Part shown: positions 1-10,813 of the stretch, piece by piece
Layout of the letters: each line of letters opens with the position of its first letter
Numbering within the stretch: position 1 is the first letter of the stretch
Assembly: GCA_001579985.1 (NCBI GenBank)
Contig: LRSR01008390.1
Coordinates: 60,479-124,478, forward strand
From: Hypsibius dujardini
Taxonomy: Eukaryota > Tardigrada > Eutardigrada > Parachela > Hypsibiidae
Length of the DNA: 64,000 nucleotides
Reading direction: 5' to 3'
Notes under the pieces: generated by a model
What the model saw: only the letters and a program-made list of their open reading frames with translations
What the model was told of the DNA's origin: nothing
The model's database searches: none
Program-made: the position numbers and the translations under genes

Positions 1-1075
1 CACGCACTCGCCTTCAATAGATGTACATTGATGAAATAAACTCCCTAGAGTACATGGTTAAAGCCCATGGCTACCTATACGCTATCCCTTCAGCAGTGGA
101 ATAATGTAATAAACATAAATTCCAAATTTGACTGATTGCAAGTCGCCATTGTGCAACCATTAATCTGAAATCGCAGGCTTACAATTTTTTTTAGGACTTA
201 GTGCATATTTGCTCAGGTAATCTAAACAATACTATAATAGAACAAACTCATATGCTATATAGTTGTGCATTTCAAGCTCCCACAAGCTCTCATTTTGCTA
301 GTGAAATAATGGAATAATGAGATAAGTTAAACAGCAGCGCTCATGCGTTTGGTTGCGGAATATTTTAATAACCTATTTGCGTGGTAAGTTGGCAATGGTA
401 ACCAAACAATTGTCGTGTAGCCATAAAATAATGGAATACGTAAAAGAGTAGCGCATTAATCTCCAGGGCGGATGGAGGTTCTGTCACAGGGCTCGGCCAA
501 AGTACTGACTAGAAAGTTGGTGCTTTTGCAGAAAAGTAGAGGTTTAAGAAGTGAAACCGCTCGAATATAAGCATTATTAGTTATATTTTTAGAGGATAGA
601 AGTTTGTGGGTAACTGCCTTGCCTGCTTATTGGTCAAAACATTTGCTATCTGCTTAGCCATGTTATTTTATATTGGTTCTATTGAATGTTATATATTGTG
701 GTTGACCTATTGGTTTAATGTTTGTCCGTTTATCCGTCTATGTGCCTGAGTGTCCGTGCCTCAAGTCAATCTGTCTGTCCCTGCGTCTGTGCGTCCGGCA
801 ATCATACCATCTATCTTAATTATCGCTTCAATTTATTCCAAAGCTGCACTAAAAGGACGATGACGGGAAAACGGAATACCCGCAGAGCTGACCTAGCGTC
901 AGTGAACATAATCGTACGTTTCAGTGGTATCATGGACTTTATTATTATTTAAAGTAAGCTCAGAAACATTCTGATCGCTCTTGTCATGGACTGCCTGCTT
1001 GACGAGCGAACTGTTCGGAAGAATTTGGCATCGGAAATTGATGGGGGTTGCCCTACTATGTAAACTTTTTTATAA
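1..1075. other. No gene recognised
   Basis: AT-rich sequence. The only open frame (722-952, plus) is driven by a CTGTCCGT-rich low-complexity stretch and resembles no protein I know. No RNA gene or transposon end was seen. Confidence 0.6.
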
Positions 1076-1079
1076 GAAC

Positions 1080-1900
1080 GTCGGGTTTGCAAACAGCCTT
1101 TGAGCCTGCCTGTTAATCTTTCGGGCAATCTATGCTCTTCCAGACTTCCAATAACCTGGTAGATTGATTGCGACGAAGACAGGTTTTTTGGATGGATTGG
1201 GGACCGCCAGAAGGACTACTGTAACGTTGGGAAGGCTTTCCAGTTATTTGAAAGGTTGACCTACCACCCGTCATGATACCGTACATCTGGAAAGCCGTCA
1301 GACCATCCCGAAGCCGTCATAGAAGCTATTTCTCTCGAGCAATTGAGCTTTCAGGACATACGTCAATCATCTAAATATTTCGTTCTGTTTCACCACTATA
1401 CTTCCGGATGGTTATGGTAAAGCTTAAGAGAAGTCTGCCTGTATTCTGGGGCGTTCGTCTGCCTTCTAATAGGCCTGCCTGCTTGTGGGCGACCCGTAAA
1501 TATACTGGATAAATTGTGGCGCAACTGATAGGTTCACCTACTAGTTAAAGTTCCACCTACCCGTTCAAGCCTTTCGTTAGTCTTCCGAACGGCACGTCAA
1601 CCTTCCGGATATTCACTCATGTTTTAGGATGGTCCGTCAGCCGTCTTAATATTTAGTTTCCATTATCATTTTCCGGATGAACATGCCAGGCGCGAGCTTT
1701 CGGGTTAGTCTGTCAGCTTTCGGGGCGGTCCGACTGCTGTATGGATAGGACGCCAGTTTCCGCATGGTCCTAAGCCTTTGAGACGGTCTGTCAATTTGTG
1801 GGACGGGTCGTCATCCGTCAGGTCAGGTCGCAAGCCCTGCGATCAGCCAATTAGCTAGACGCACCAACAGCCTAAATGGGTCTGTCAACTTCCGAATCAT
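1080..1900. repeat. Degenerate short-period repeat region
   Basis: Variants of a roughly 20-base motif recur through the stretch, built from words such as GTCCGTCAGCC, CTTCCGGA and TTCGGG (for example 1560-1640, 1680-1760 and 1780-1830). Copies are diverged and spacing is irregular. It reads as a decayed minisatellite of a GTCCGTCAG/TTCCGG word rather than coding sequence, since all frames are closed over most of it. Confidence 0.4.
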
Positions 1901-4180
1901 CCATTGTCCTTCCTCAATGCCTTTCAAATATTTCAGGCAAACAGCGATCTTTTTAAGGTTGTATAAAGCATTTAGACACCCAACCCATTTATGTTACATG
2001 TTTCGCTACTTTTGCGTCATCCCGCAAAAATTGTAAATTTTGAATTTGTCGTTATATTTTTTAACTCAATAAAACTTGTTTAGAAATTCTGAATTTTTTG
2101 GTATTATTAAGTTATAGCAACTTCAACTTTTTAAGTTGTTTCTACATTTTTCTGGAACTTCGGGACGAAGACTTGAAGCAGAATTTGTGTTCCTGTTTGT
2201 GATATGCAATCTTTTTTGTATGCAGTAGTGATGGCAAAAACTGAATTTACTAAGCAAATAAATTTTAGCTAGTTTTAGTTTTCTAGTAATTAAGAATATT
2301 CAGTTTTGAGTGTGTTCAGCCGGATAATAATTGTGACACTTCTTTTAATGGGGGCTTTAAAACTTTAATAGCGATCAAGTCGTACGGATTGCATGTGTTT
2401 GGCGTTCAGGTCTACCATACACATTTAACGCACAACGGCTCTTCATCTTGCCCTTGACTTGTCTCTTATAGGGCCTATAGTGAAGAATTGAGAAAGGGTT
2501 TACCACTGCTTGGTCGAAACCAATGAATTAATTCTAAATTCAATTTGAATTTCAAGCTTTTGAAACTTTACCATAATAAAAAAAAAAATTTCCGTCACAT
2601 TGCTTACTTTATTCGATTAAAAAGTACAATTTTGGTATAGTATTTGGATCTTTGCAAAACTCGGAAATGATACCAAGATAGTTTATTTGTGGATTTACAG
2701 GATTGTAAAATGCTTCAATGATGAATAAACTTTATAGCCCAATGACATTTCGCCATGAAATATTTCCGCGAATTAAATTAATTTGAATATTAATCAGCTA
2801 AGTTTGGCCGTTTCTAAAGGGAAATGGTGGTCATACTGGCCGCACTTTTCTTGCTATAGTACAAAGAGGTTAGTGCATCGTTAATCATCAGTGCGCCCAT
2901 AGACAAATTGTTAATTTTTTAAGTGGAAAGCGACTTAAAATTATCTGGACTGGTAAATTGAAAGACAATGCATTGTGGTCTCGAACTACAATGAGCTTTG
3001 TAGAAAACGGTTACTTAAAAATTATGAATGTGCCATGTCTGAAATCATCCATATTTCACATAAAAAAATTGATTTTAAAATTAGGTAAATTAAGGTAGTA
3101 TAGGGACTGATTTTACCAATTCAAACTTTAGAATACGATATTGGTACTGGTACTGTATTGGCCACAGGTGGTGTACAATTGTACACCTAAACATGGAATG
3201 TAGTCAGGACTGACATGCCGAAAAGTAAAGTTTTTGTGAATTAATATTCTACGGTAGTCAGACTGATTGATTTACGTCATTGTCATTGATTGGAATTTGG
3301 AACCTTTGATTATAAAATTTTGATTTTTTTATGTTCTCGATACATAGTAAAAGCTAATATTTATGTGTACTTGCAAAGTATTTTTGTTTCACATTGGGCG
3401 ATCATATCACGATGAAGCATAATACTCAAAAAATTTACGCTTTTTATGACAAAGCATGAGTACGTTAACAATAGCAATAATGGTTGCGCTTCCGACCTTT
3501 ATATGTTCATATACAGTGCTGATAAATCGATAAAACCCTTAGAAAAACTCTAAAGATCAGCAATATTATATTTGCGCCATTCTTTATTCAGACGTGAAGG
3601 TCATTACAGTCGGCACACAAAGTTATGTTGAACAAATATAAATGAAATAAATGTTACATTTGAAATACTTCATCAATATGCAAACAGCACAAAAACTGAA
3701 AAAAAGTACAGAACGAAGACTAAAGGTCTCCACCATGTAGTTTATGAAATTTATTCCATTATTCCATTGCTGTAGAAACAGTTTGTGAGTAGCCAAGGGC
3801 CCAAACCATGTAGTCTATGAAATCTATTCCGTTATTCTATGCATATTTGGAGTGTTAGGTCTACCAACCGTCAGTTGGATAGTTAACAAGTTTATTAGAC
3901 TGATAGTAAAGACCGTTAGAGAAATAAACTGGAAGAAAGGAAAGAAGAAGTAGAACTGACTGTAGAAATAATAAAACACATTATTATATAGTAAAGTTTT
4001 AACTATAGAAATGAAGGTAAATGGCACATACATCAGAATAGGGTTAATAGAGTGGACAGAGTTACAAACTAGTATGATACTCGTGAGTTAAAGAACTATC
4101 ATGATTGGATATGGGGACTTGTTGGGCGTGTCCAACAGGAGCGTCGTCGTATTTCAAAACCTTTGTGCTAAAACTTATCA
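1901..4180. other. AT-rich intergenic region; repeat fragments only
   Basis: No supportable gene. Two items stand out. A hAT-type terminus (CAGTAGTGATGGCAAAAACT) begins near 2224 and matches the ends found in the introns at 51-52.8 kb. An imperfect direct repeat of about 33 bases (ACCATGTAGT..TATGAAAT) occurs at 3732-3764 and 3806-3840. Confidence 0.5.
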
Positions 4181-4199
4181 GTAGTCAATGCTAAACCGA

Positions 4200-4645
4200 A
4201 CTCACTATGCTACACCGGCTACACCATGCCACACTGGCGACACTGGCTACACTGGCGACACTGGCTACATCGTAGTACACTGGCTACACCGTGCTACACT
4301 GGCGACACTGGCTACATTGGCTACGCCGTGCTACACTGGCGGCACTGGCTACATCGTGCTACACTGGCGACACTGGCTACATCGTGCTACACTGGCTACA
4401 TCGTGCTACACTGGTTACACTGGCGACACTGGATACATCGTGTTACACTGGCTACACTGGTGACATTTTCGACACTGGCTACATCGTGTTACACTGGCTA
4501 CACTGGCCACGCCGTGCTACACTGGCGACACTGGCTACATCGTGCTACACTGGCCACACCGTGCTACACTGGCTACACTGGCGACACTGGCTACGCTGGT
4601 TACACTGGCTACACTGGCGACATTGGCTACACCGGTTACAGCGAA
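4200..4645 (+). repeat. Minisatellite of 9-base CTACACTGG/CGACACTGG units
   Basis: About 440 bases are built from 9-base words CTACACTGG, CGACACTGG and CTACATCGT, with occasional extra bases. Because the period is a multiple of three and holds no stop, all three forward frames stay open over long distances and produce spurious His/Trp/Thr/Leu-rich peptides (4188-4463, 4226-4738, 4291-4653). I read it as non-coding satellite sequence. Confidence 0.9.
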
Positions 4646-4798
4646 GATTATAGTCCTGATATATTTTCATGTGTACAAACCTTGACATACCTAGACTTAC
4701 AGTCAGACAAAGATGGATTGATTAGCAGACACAAATAATCAGCAAGACAACAAACAGTCAACGCAGTTGACAGGCAAGCTCAGACAGTAGACCCAATC

Positions 4799-4891
4799 TG
4801 CATTAGGATTACCACGACGTGCGTGAACGCCATGTCGGTGGCCGTCGTCCTCGTCATGTTCGGCGAATCGATTGAAGCCTTGCCCGAAGAA
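4799..4891 (-). pseudogene. DNAJB12/14-like fragment (central exon)
   Basis: About 90 bases closely match the central exon of the DnaJ copies at 32.14-32.24 kb and 39.37-39.47 kb, which encodes a Gly/Asn/Phe-rich FNMFFGQGFNRF segment. The match stops abruptly at 4891, where the terminal inverted repeat of the hAT element begins. The rest of the exon is not found on the far side of the transposon, so this is a broken remnant. GPCR copy 1 lies beyond the transposon, echoing the DnaJ-GPCR adjacency at 55.5-57.3 kb. Confidence 0.8.
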
Positions 4892-7764
4892 TAGTGCTGT
4901 TTAAATATATTTAAATTGCTATTTAATATACTTAAGAAGGGTGTTTTTTCTTTAAATAAAATATATTTTTAATTTTATTTAATATCAGATTTTTTTTAAT
5001 ATTTTTTTTAAAATACAAGCTTGCGTTTTATTTTATTTATATTTAAATTTTTTCCATCGTAAAGTTGGTTATTTAAATAACATTTTTTATTTAAATGACC
5101 CGTACGTCTTCTGGCTAAAAAGTGATCAACGGCTCTAATAGGATGCCAAATCTATCTGAAAGTGATCGTAGACAAAGACCTATGCAGAAGACTATTGGAC
5201 ATTTTAAGAAAAGGGCACATTTTACGGTCCACAATCCTCATTTTGATATGAGCTGATTGTAGCATGTACTAGTTGTGCTTTGCGTCTTTTGATAGTGCAG
5301 TTTGCAAAATCGTCTTCATGGGTTCTCCCAATTTCCCAATTTTATATACAAATTTGTTCCGCAGTATTGAGGCTATCATAGTTCGCCATGCCGATTTTAA
5401 CTGAATTTATAGGGCCTACGAAATCGAAAATCAAGCGGAACCGCACTTCTGAAAACTCAAAAGCTTCGGATGTCATTTTGCTTTCGGACGAAGAGGATTC
5501 TCTGACCACGTCTAAGGCTACCCTGAAAAAACAACCTCCTGCTCCTGCAAAGAAAACCATCGGAAAACGCGGACGGCCATCCGATCCTAGTGTATGGAAC
5601 TACTTCAACTACGATAAGGAGGTGGATAAATGTACCTGTCGAAACTGCCTCAAGCAAATTGACGGCTTTCATCAGCAAAATGCCAAAAGCCATCGCAAGC
5701 ACCATCACCCGGATGATTTTGCAGAGTGCGAAGCAGCAGAGTCCGCCAAAAAGAAAGCTAAGGTCGCCGAACCCGCGCCAGTGCAGAAGAAACACGTCCA
5801 ACCAGCAGTCAACGCAGCTTTGAAGAAACCCTACCCAGTGACAAGCCCCAGGTAATAATTGATCTCTTGATTGACATTGAAATAACCTTGTCGTGCCACA
5901 TGCTGATTGCTTGATTAACGAGAATATATTAGGATAGCCTCTAACATGCCTTTGAATAGCTGATCTGATGATTTGATGTTTTCATTTTTCATTACAAGAA
6001 GGGTACCCGAGAATAGTGTTCTTTTGCGAAGGGTAATCCTAGTCTCTCTCTTCCAGATATAAGCAAATAGTTCGTCAAATTGCGTTGACGATTGCCACAA
6101 AAACCATGTCAGCCAATACGGTCGAGCATCCACAGTTCAAAGGCCTCGTTTGTCTTCTGGATGCACGTGCTCCAACCCCTGGCCGAACTGCAATCCGCAA
6201 AGAAACCGGCTGCATCTATTTGGCGCTGATAGCAGCAATGAAAAAATCTCCTCTGCACGCCAAGAGGATATCCTTGACTGCAGGTGCGTTATAAATTTCA
6301 ACATCTTTTGAACATTCACTCCACTCGTTACGCCTACGGAAGGTATCTAACAATGTCATTCGATTACAGATATTTGGTCCAAAAAGGCTATGACAGAATC
6401 CTTCCTTGGCATCACAGCTCAAAAGTTCCGTGCAGGATATCTTGAAGAAGCATCTGAAGATTCCTGATCTCAGTGTTGGCGAGTGGGATATGTTGGATAA
6501 GATTATTAAGCTGTTAGAAAAATTCAAATCGGTAAGAAAGTGGAAATCACCTGTTCTGTCTTTCTGGCTGTTCTTTTTACTTTTCGTTTCAGAAACTTCC
6601 TGTATGTCTGGCTGCCTTAACTCTAAGCGGCCTCTGCTTTTTAGGTGACTACGAGAATGAACGGCGAGAATGAGGCCACCATCCACAAGGCAGTTGCCTA
6701 CATCAAGGAGATCAATACGCACCTTGAAAAGATGAAAGCCGAGCTTAAAGAATTGGACTATGTTGCGTATGGGTTTGAAAATCCCTTTGCAGAGGTTATC
6801 CTTCTTATGGAAGGCGAGATGGACAGAGTGTTTGGATCAATGATCGATCCAACCATCTGAAACTTTGATGGACTCTACCTAGCCGCAGCCTACCTTCACG
6901 GTCATTTCCGCCATGAACTTACGGATGCTGAGACAAAAATTGCAATGAAATGGATAAGCGATCAGTGCGCTCGGTGGGGAGACCACTCAAAGACCAACCA
7001 GGATAGCCTGGAGCTGGAACCTGATAAGTGTCTGAAAAATGCCAGAGTGTCAGACGATTTCGAGTTCTTTGTCGGTCTTCGATCAGCAAAGACGCGAGAT
7101 GCCGGGTCGAACGCAACGCCGATCAGCGTGGAGTTGACAAAGTACGCCAATGAGGAAAGCCTGACAGAGCACATGAGTACCCAAAACGATCCGCGACTGT
7201 TTTGGGCGAAGCATTTTACAATGTTTCCAGAACTTTCAGCATTTGCTCTAGATTTGTTAGCTATACCGGCTTCTTCTGCTCCGGTTGAGAGACTGTTTTC
7301 TACGAGTGGCGTTGCTGTTCAGGGTCGATGCGCTAGATTGGGTGGTTTGAACCTGGAATGGAAGGTGCTGATTCAACGCAATTTGCACTTTATACCGGAG
7401 GCTAACCTGGGAGTGGGCGTTTCTAGTAAAAATTAGTCAGTTCTCGTCACGTCCTTTTGCTATGTTATTTAATGTGGTGTGACATGAGACATGTTCTATT
7501 TCAATAAAATAATGACCACGACATTCGCTTGTCAGTATAGAAATCTCCCTTTGAAAAGTCTTTGAAATATTTAAATTAACGCATGTTATTTAAATAGAAT
7601 ATGTTATTTAAGTAAAACTTTTAATTTTATTTAAATAATATTTTTATTTAAACTCGGCTGTTTTAATGCAATATATTTAAACGTTATTTTATTTATTGTA
7701 TTGGCAAGATTTAAATTTATTTCATATTTTATTTAAATTCAAAAGTGTTATTTAAACAACACTA
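4892..7764 (+). mobile_element. hAT-family DNA transposon, about 2.9 kb, broken
   Basis: The ends are inverted copies of TAGTGYTGTTTAAATA (left at 4892, right ending 7764), each followed by AT-rich sub-terminal sequence full of TTTAAAT words (4892-5100 and 7560-7764). A multi-exon transposase with BED finger and hAT C-terminal domain lies between them. I see no clean 8-base target duplication, so the flanks may have been rearranged after insertion. Confidence 0.8.
5388..7436 (+). pseudogene. hAT transposase, multi-exon, disrupted
   Basis: Exon 1 (5388-about 5850) encodes an acidic/basic N-terminus and a BED-type zinc finger around residues 65-110 (CTCRNC with two later histidines), and ends at a CCCCAG|GTAATA donor. 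Exon 2 starts after CTCTTCCAG near 6058 and continues in frame to LTAG|GTGCGT. Exon 3 (from about 6370) has the hAT motif DIWSKKAMTESFLGITA, then the frame breaks and the central catalytic region is largely missing. The next exon (from 6645) reads on until an in-frame TGA at 6858-6860. The C-terminal dimerisation domain is well kept (6945-7436, PASSAPVERLFSTSG). Deletion, frameshift and stop make it non-autonomous. Family assignment is firm; exact exon ends are inferred. Confidence 0.85.
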
Positions 7765-7772
7765 CAGCTGAC

Positions 7773-8780
7773 TAATACGCAGAGGGAATATGAATCCCCT
7801 CTTTGCTCTCCTTTTTGAGTGGGATAACTTCTTCACAATCACAAACCATGGAATCCTTTAGCGAGAACTTCAATGCTGACTGAAACTTTACCTCTCGCGG
7901 AAATTCATCATTTCCTGGCTCAAAGACACCATCTTGGCGGTGTTGAAAAAGGCGGCATATCTGAAAAAAGCGACAGAAAACCGTCTGGACAACCTAATCG
8001 CCGGCTACACCTACATCATGCTCAGTGTATTCGGCTGCACCGGTGCGCTGCTCTGTATTCTGGCCATTTTTATGCTAAATTTTTGCGGTCGTCAAAACAT
8101 TCTGACCAGTGTCCGACCAATCTTCGTCAGTCTCTGCATTTGCAATCTGATTTACAGTATCATCTGCGCATTCCAAGCATACAGTTAGGGATTAAACATT
8201 TTAAAAGTAGATTCTCAGTTTAAATATAACTTAAAGAATTCGAATTTATATAAACAGTAACTTATCCTAAGAAATAAAAAAGAACAATGTTCAAATAATT
8301 GTACGACACCAAACCTCATTGATTAAAAAACTAATGCGGTGTTCAAAACTCTATAGATTGTCTCGTTGGTGCACCGGATTTCTAACGGGTTCTGTTTTGC
8401 ATGAATATCATGGACAGATTTTTCAAATTCGAAAAAATACTTCGATTTAATATAAACAGTAAGATATCCTATGTAATAAAAATGAACAAGAAATTTCGAA
8501 ATAAACAAATATTTATATAACACAAAACCTTATGGATAAAAAAAACCAACGTTGTATTTAAAATTCCAGGTTGTCTCGTTGGTCTACCAAATTTCTTGGC
8601 CTTGCCAGCCTTTACCTTTTATGCCAGATTTACGCTTCAACGTTTCTTCGCCATCTTAGTCGCCAACCGTACCGTCTGGGTCCGCACTCGTGCATGTACG
8701 GCTGTTCTAGTCGCCATGTATACTATTAAATATACTACAAGCTATTGCTCGCGCTTCGCGCTTGCAAAAGCCGCAAAGTT
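7773..8780 (+). pseudogene. Rhodopsin-like GPCR fragment, copy 1 (TM1-TM3)
   Basis: The frame at 7934-8188 encodes two hydrophobic helices: one around YIMLSVFGCTGALLCILAIF, and a second after a short basic loop (SLCICNLIYSIICAF), typical of TM1 and TM2 of class A receptors. A separate block at 8596-8730 encodes RFFAILVANRTVWVRTRACT, like the end of TM3 and loop 2 with a DRY-like HRF/QRF motif. Nothing corresponding to TM4-TM7 follows. The 5' region (7785-7960) is about 85-90% alike by eye to 56140-56320, so the two loci are duplicates. Ligand class cannot be told. Confidence 0.65.
8225..8600 (+). repeat. Tandem duplication inside GPCR copy 1
   Basis: Two diverged direct copies, about 8225-8395 and 8440-8600, share the order TATAAACAGTAA..., an AT-rich stretch, then GGTTGTCTCGTTGGT and the start of the TM3 block. 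The intron/exon boundary of the receptor has been duplicated. Confidence 0.6.
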
Positions 8781-8959
8781 CTCAGGTTTGTGTTATTGTA
8801 TGGGTTTGGTTCACGGTTCAGGTCTTTTTGTATGTCTAAATCTATGTACGTGTGTCTGTGTCTGTGTTTCCGTATGGATTTGAGTTCTGGGACTGGGTTT
8901 GATCTGGGTCTCTCTATCTGTTTATCTGCCTACCTTTACGTCTATCCATCTCTTCGCGC

Positions 8960-9775
8960 TGCAGAACCAAACAGTTATGCAGTAGGGTATGTATATAAAG
9001 CATGGTATATTGTAGTTGTAGTTTGTAGTTAGTAGTTTCGTAGTTGTATTTTTCAGTTGTAGTTTTTACATTATTAAGTAGTTACCTAGTTGTAATTTCG
9101 AATTGTAGTTTTTAATTTGTATATTTATGTGTTTTTATTTTTATTTAAGAATGTGAATATTATATATTATATTATTTTTAATTATTAGGATCAATTCCCT
9201 GAGCAGTGAAAATACAATTTAACCTTACTGAGTCTTGACCCACAGTGGCGTTATACACTGCAGTACCATTCCGCACACCGCTGTGCTACTGACTCTCTGT
9301 TTTAGGCTTTTACCTTGTCCGCGAGTGCCTCTTGTCAAGCTCCTAACTGGATGTTTTTCAGTTTTTCGAGTCTGCACTACCTAACATTATACAATTTGTT
9401 TACATATATATAATCATGATATATATATATCATACAATATCAATCATTATATATATCATGATAATCTACATGCTTTATGCTAAACTATTTGACATTTATT
9501 AAGCTTGTAATAAGAAACTGTATTTTCATAGTCACCATGTGAAATTAGTTTATATTTATTTTTATGAACTGCTAAAAATAAATCACAACTAAGTAAATAC
9601 AAATTATAAACTACAATTAGAAAGTATACAACCACGTAACTACTAAATGAAAATTACAACTGAAAATACAACTACGAAACTGCTAAATATACTAAAGACA
9701 ACTACTAACTTCAAACTACAGCTATCGTGCTTTAGACCATGCTTTATACACATGCCTTATACAGTATGGTGCTGT
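8960..9775. repeat. Imperfect foldback element, AT-rich
   Basis: The left arm (about 8975-9160: ATAAAGCATGG..., GTAGTTTGTAGTTAGTAG...) is the imperfect reverse complement of the right arm (about 9545-9770: ...CTACTAACTTCAAACTAC..., CCATGCTTTATACAC). The centre (9405-9465) is made of ATATAT/ATCATGAT words. It reads as a foldback or MITE-type element with no coding capacity. Low-complexity GTGTCTGT sequence lies just outside at 8840-8950. Confidence 0.6.
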
Positions 9776-10811
9776 CAGTGAACGATGGTAATTGGACATT
9801 GAACCCTGGTGCGTAGTTGAACTTTCTCTACTGCGCAGTAAAAACCGTTCCTCTTCCCATTTTCCCGATATGTTTTGAGATTTCGAACATGAATGCTTAT
9901 TGGGCTTCCTACGATGAATGTCATAAAATTTTATCCAGAAATTGGGAAGGACTTTCGAGAAAATAGTGGCAGTTATGCATTTGTGGTAGGTACTCACTTT
10001 AGGAATTAGAGTATCATGATACATTAAGATAAACTAACAAAAATTAAAATATACTATGAATTAAAATGTACTTTTCTGGACACTATCCCATCTAAAAATT
10101 TATTCTGGAAGGGATTGGCATCAGCCAATTAATTTTTGGGGGCGGGGACTCGTTTAGGGTAATTGCAAGTCGAATCCAGGACCCCTCATCGTAGGGCCGG
10201 GGGCGAGCGAGCCTTTTTTGCACGTACTGTTTTCCGTGTTATCCTCAGAATAATTTCAATTTTCGTAATTTTCCCAGTGTTTAGAAATTTGTTCTTTTCT
10301 TTCGTCTGTTCACTTTGCATCTTTTCCAACTTTTGTGCTTCTACCTTTTTCGCTTTTTATTCTTTCGAATCTTAGTCTTCTCGAAAGATGTGATATAATT
10401 GTCACATATTTAATTATAACTATATTGCAAAAAAAGCGCAAAATATGGATAAAGTGTAGTTCGGATCTTGGAACCTCTGATTTTTGCCCGATCGTTTCCC
10501 AATTAGTTGAAACTCTAATAAACTTGGCAAACTACCGCCTTGTTTTGGTCCTTAGACCTAAATATTGTATGCCCATCAGAGACTGGCACCGCCAGTGGTG
10601 GGACCAGTTTTACAATGTAAATGGATGTGTGTATGCCATCGAGGTTGAGGTAGAATCATTGACACATGGCGTCGTTATTTTTCCTGTCCGACCTGATCTG
10701 CGATCCACACCGGACACATTTTAAACAGCAGCATAACGAGTGTGTTGGTCGGATAGGCGAGAAGAGAATAGACGCACGGATAATACGCTAAAGATACGAG
10801 TATACGGCGAG
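9776..10811. other. No recognisable gene; repeat R2 at 10082-10200
   Basis: An open frame at 10335-10724 (plus, 129 codons) has no recognised domain and a composition consistent with chance. About 120 bases at 10082-10200 (CATCAGCCA, GGACTCGTTTAGGG, GGACCCC words) match 57262-57400 and are annotated as R2 there. Confidence 0.45.
10082..10200 (+). repeat. Dispersed repeat R2, copy 1
   Basis: Matches 57262-57400 across about 120 bases, with shared blocks GGCATCAGCCA, CTCGTTTAGGG and AGGACCCC. No coding capacity. Class unknown. Confidence 0.55.
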
Positions 10812-10813
10812 TA

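Noticed and set aside
4188-4738. Three overlapping plus-strand frames rich in His, Trp and Thr
   Set aside because: Entirely a product of the 9-base satellite, which has no stop in any forward frame.
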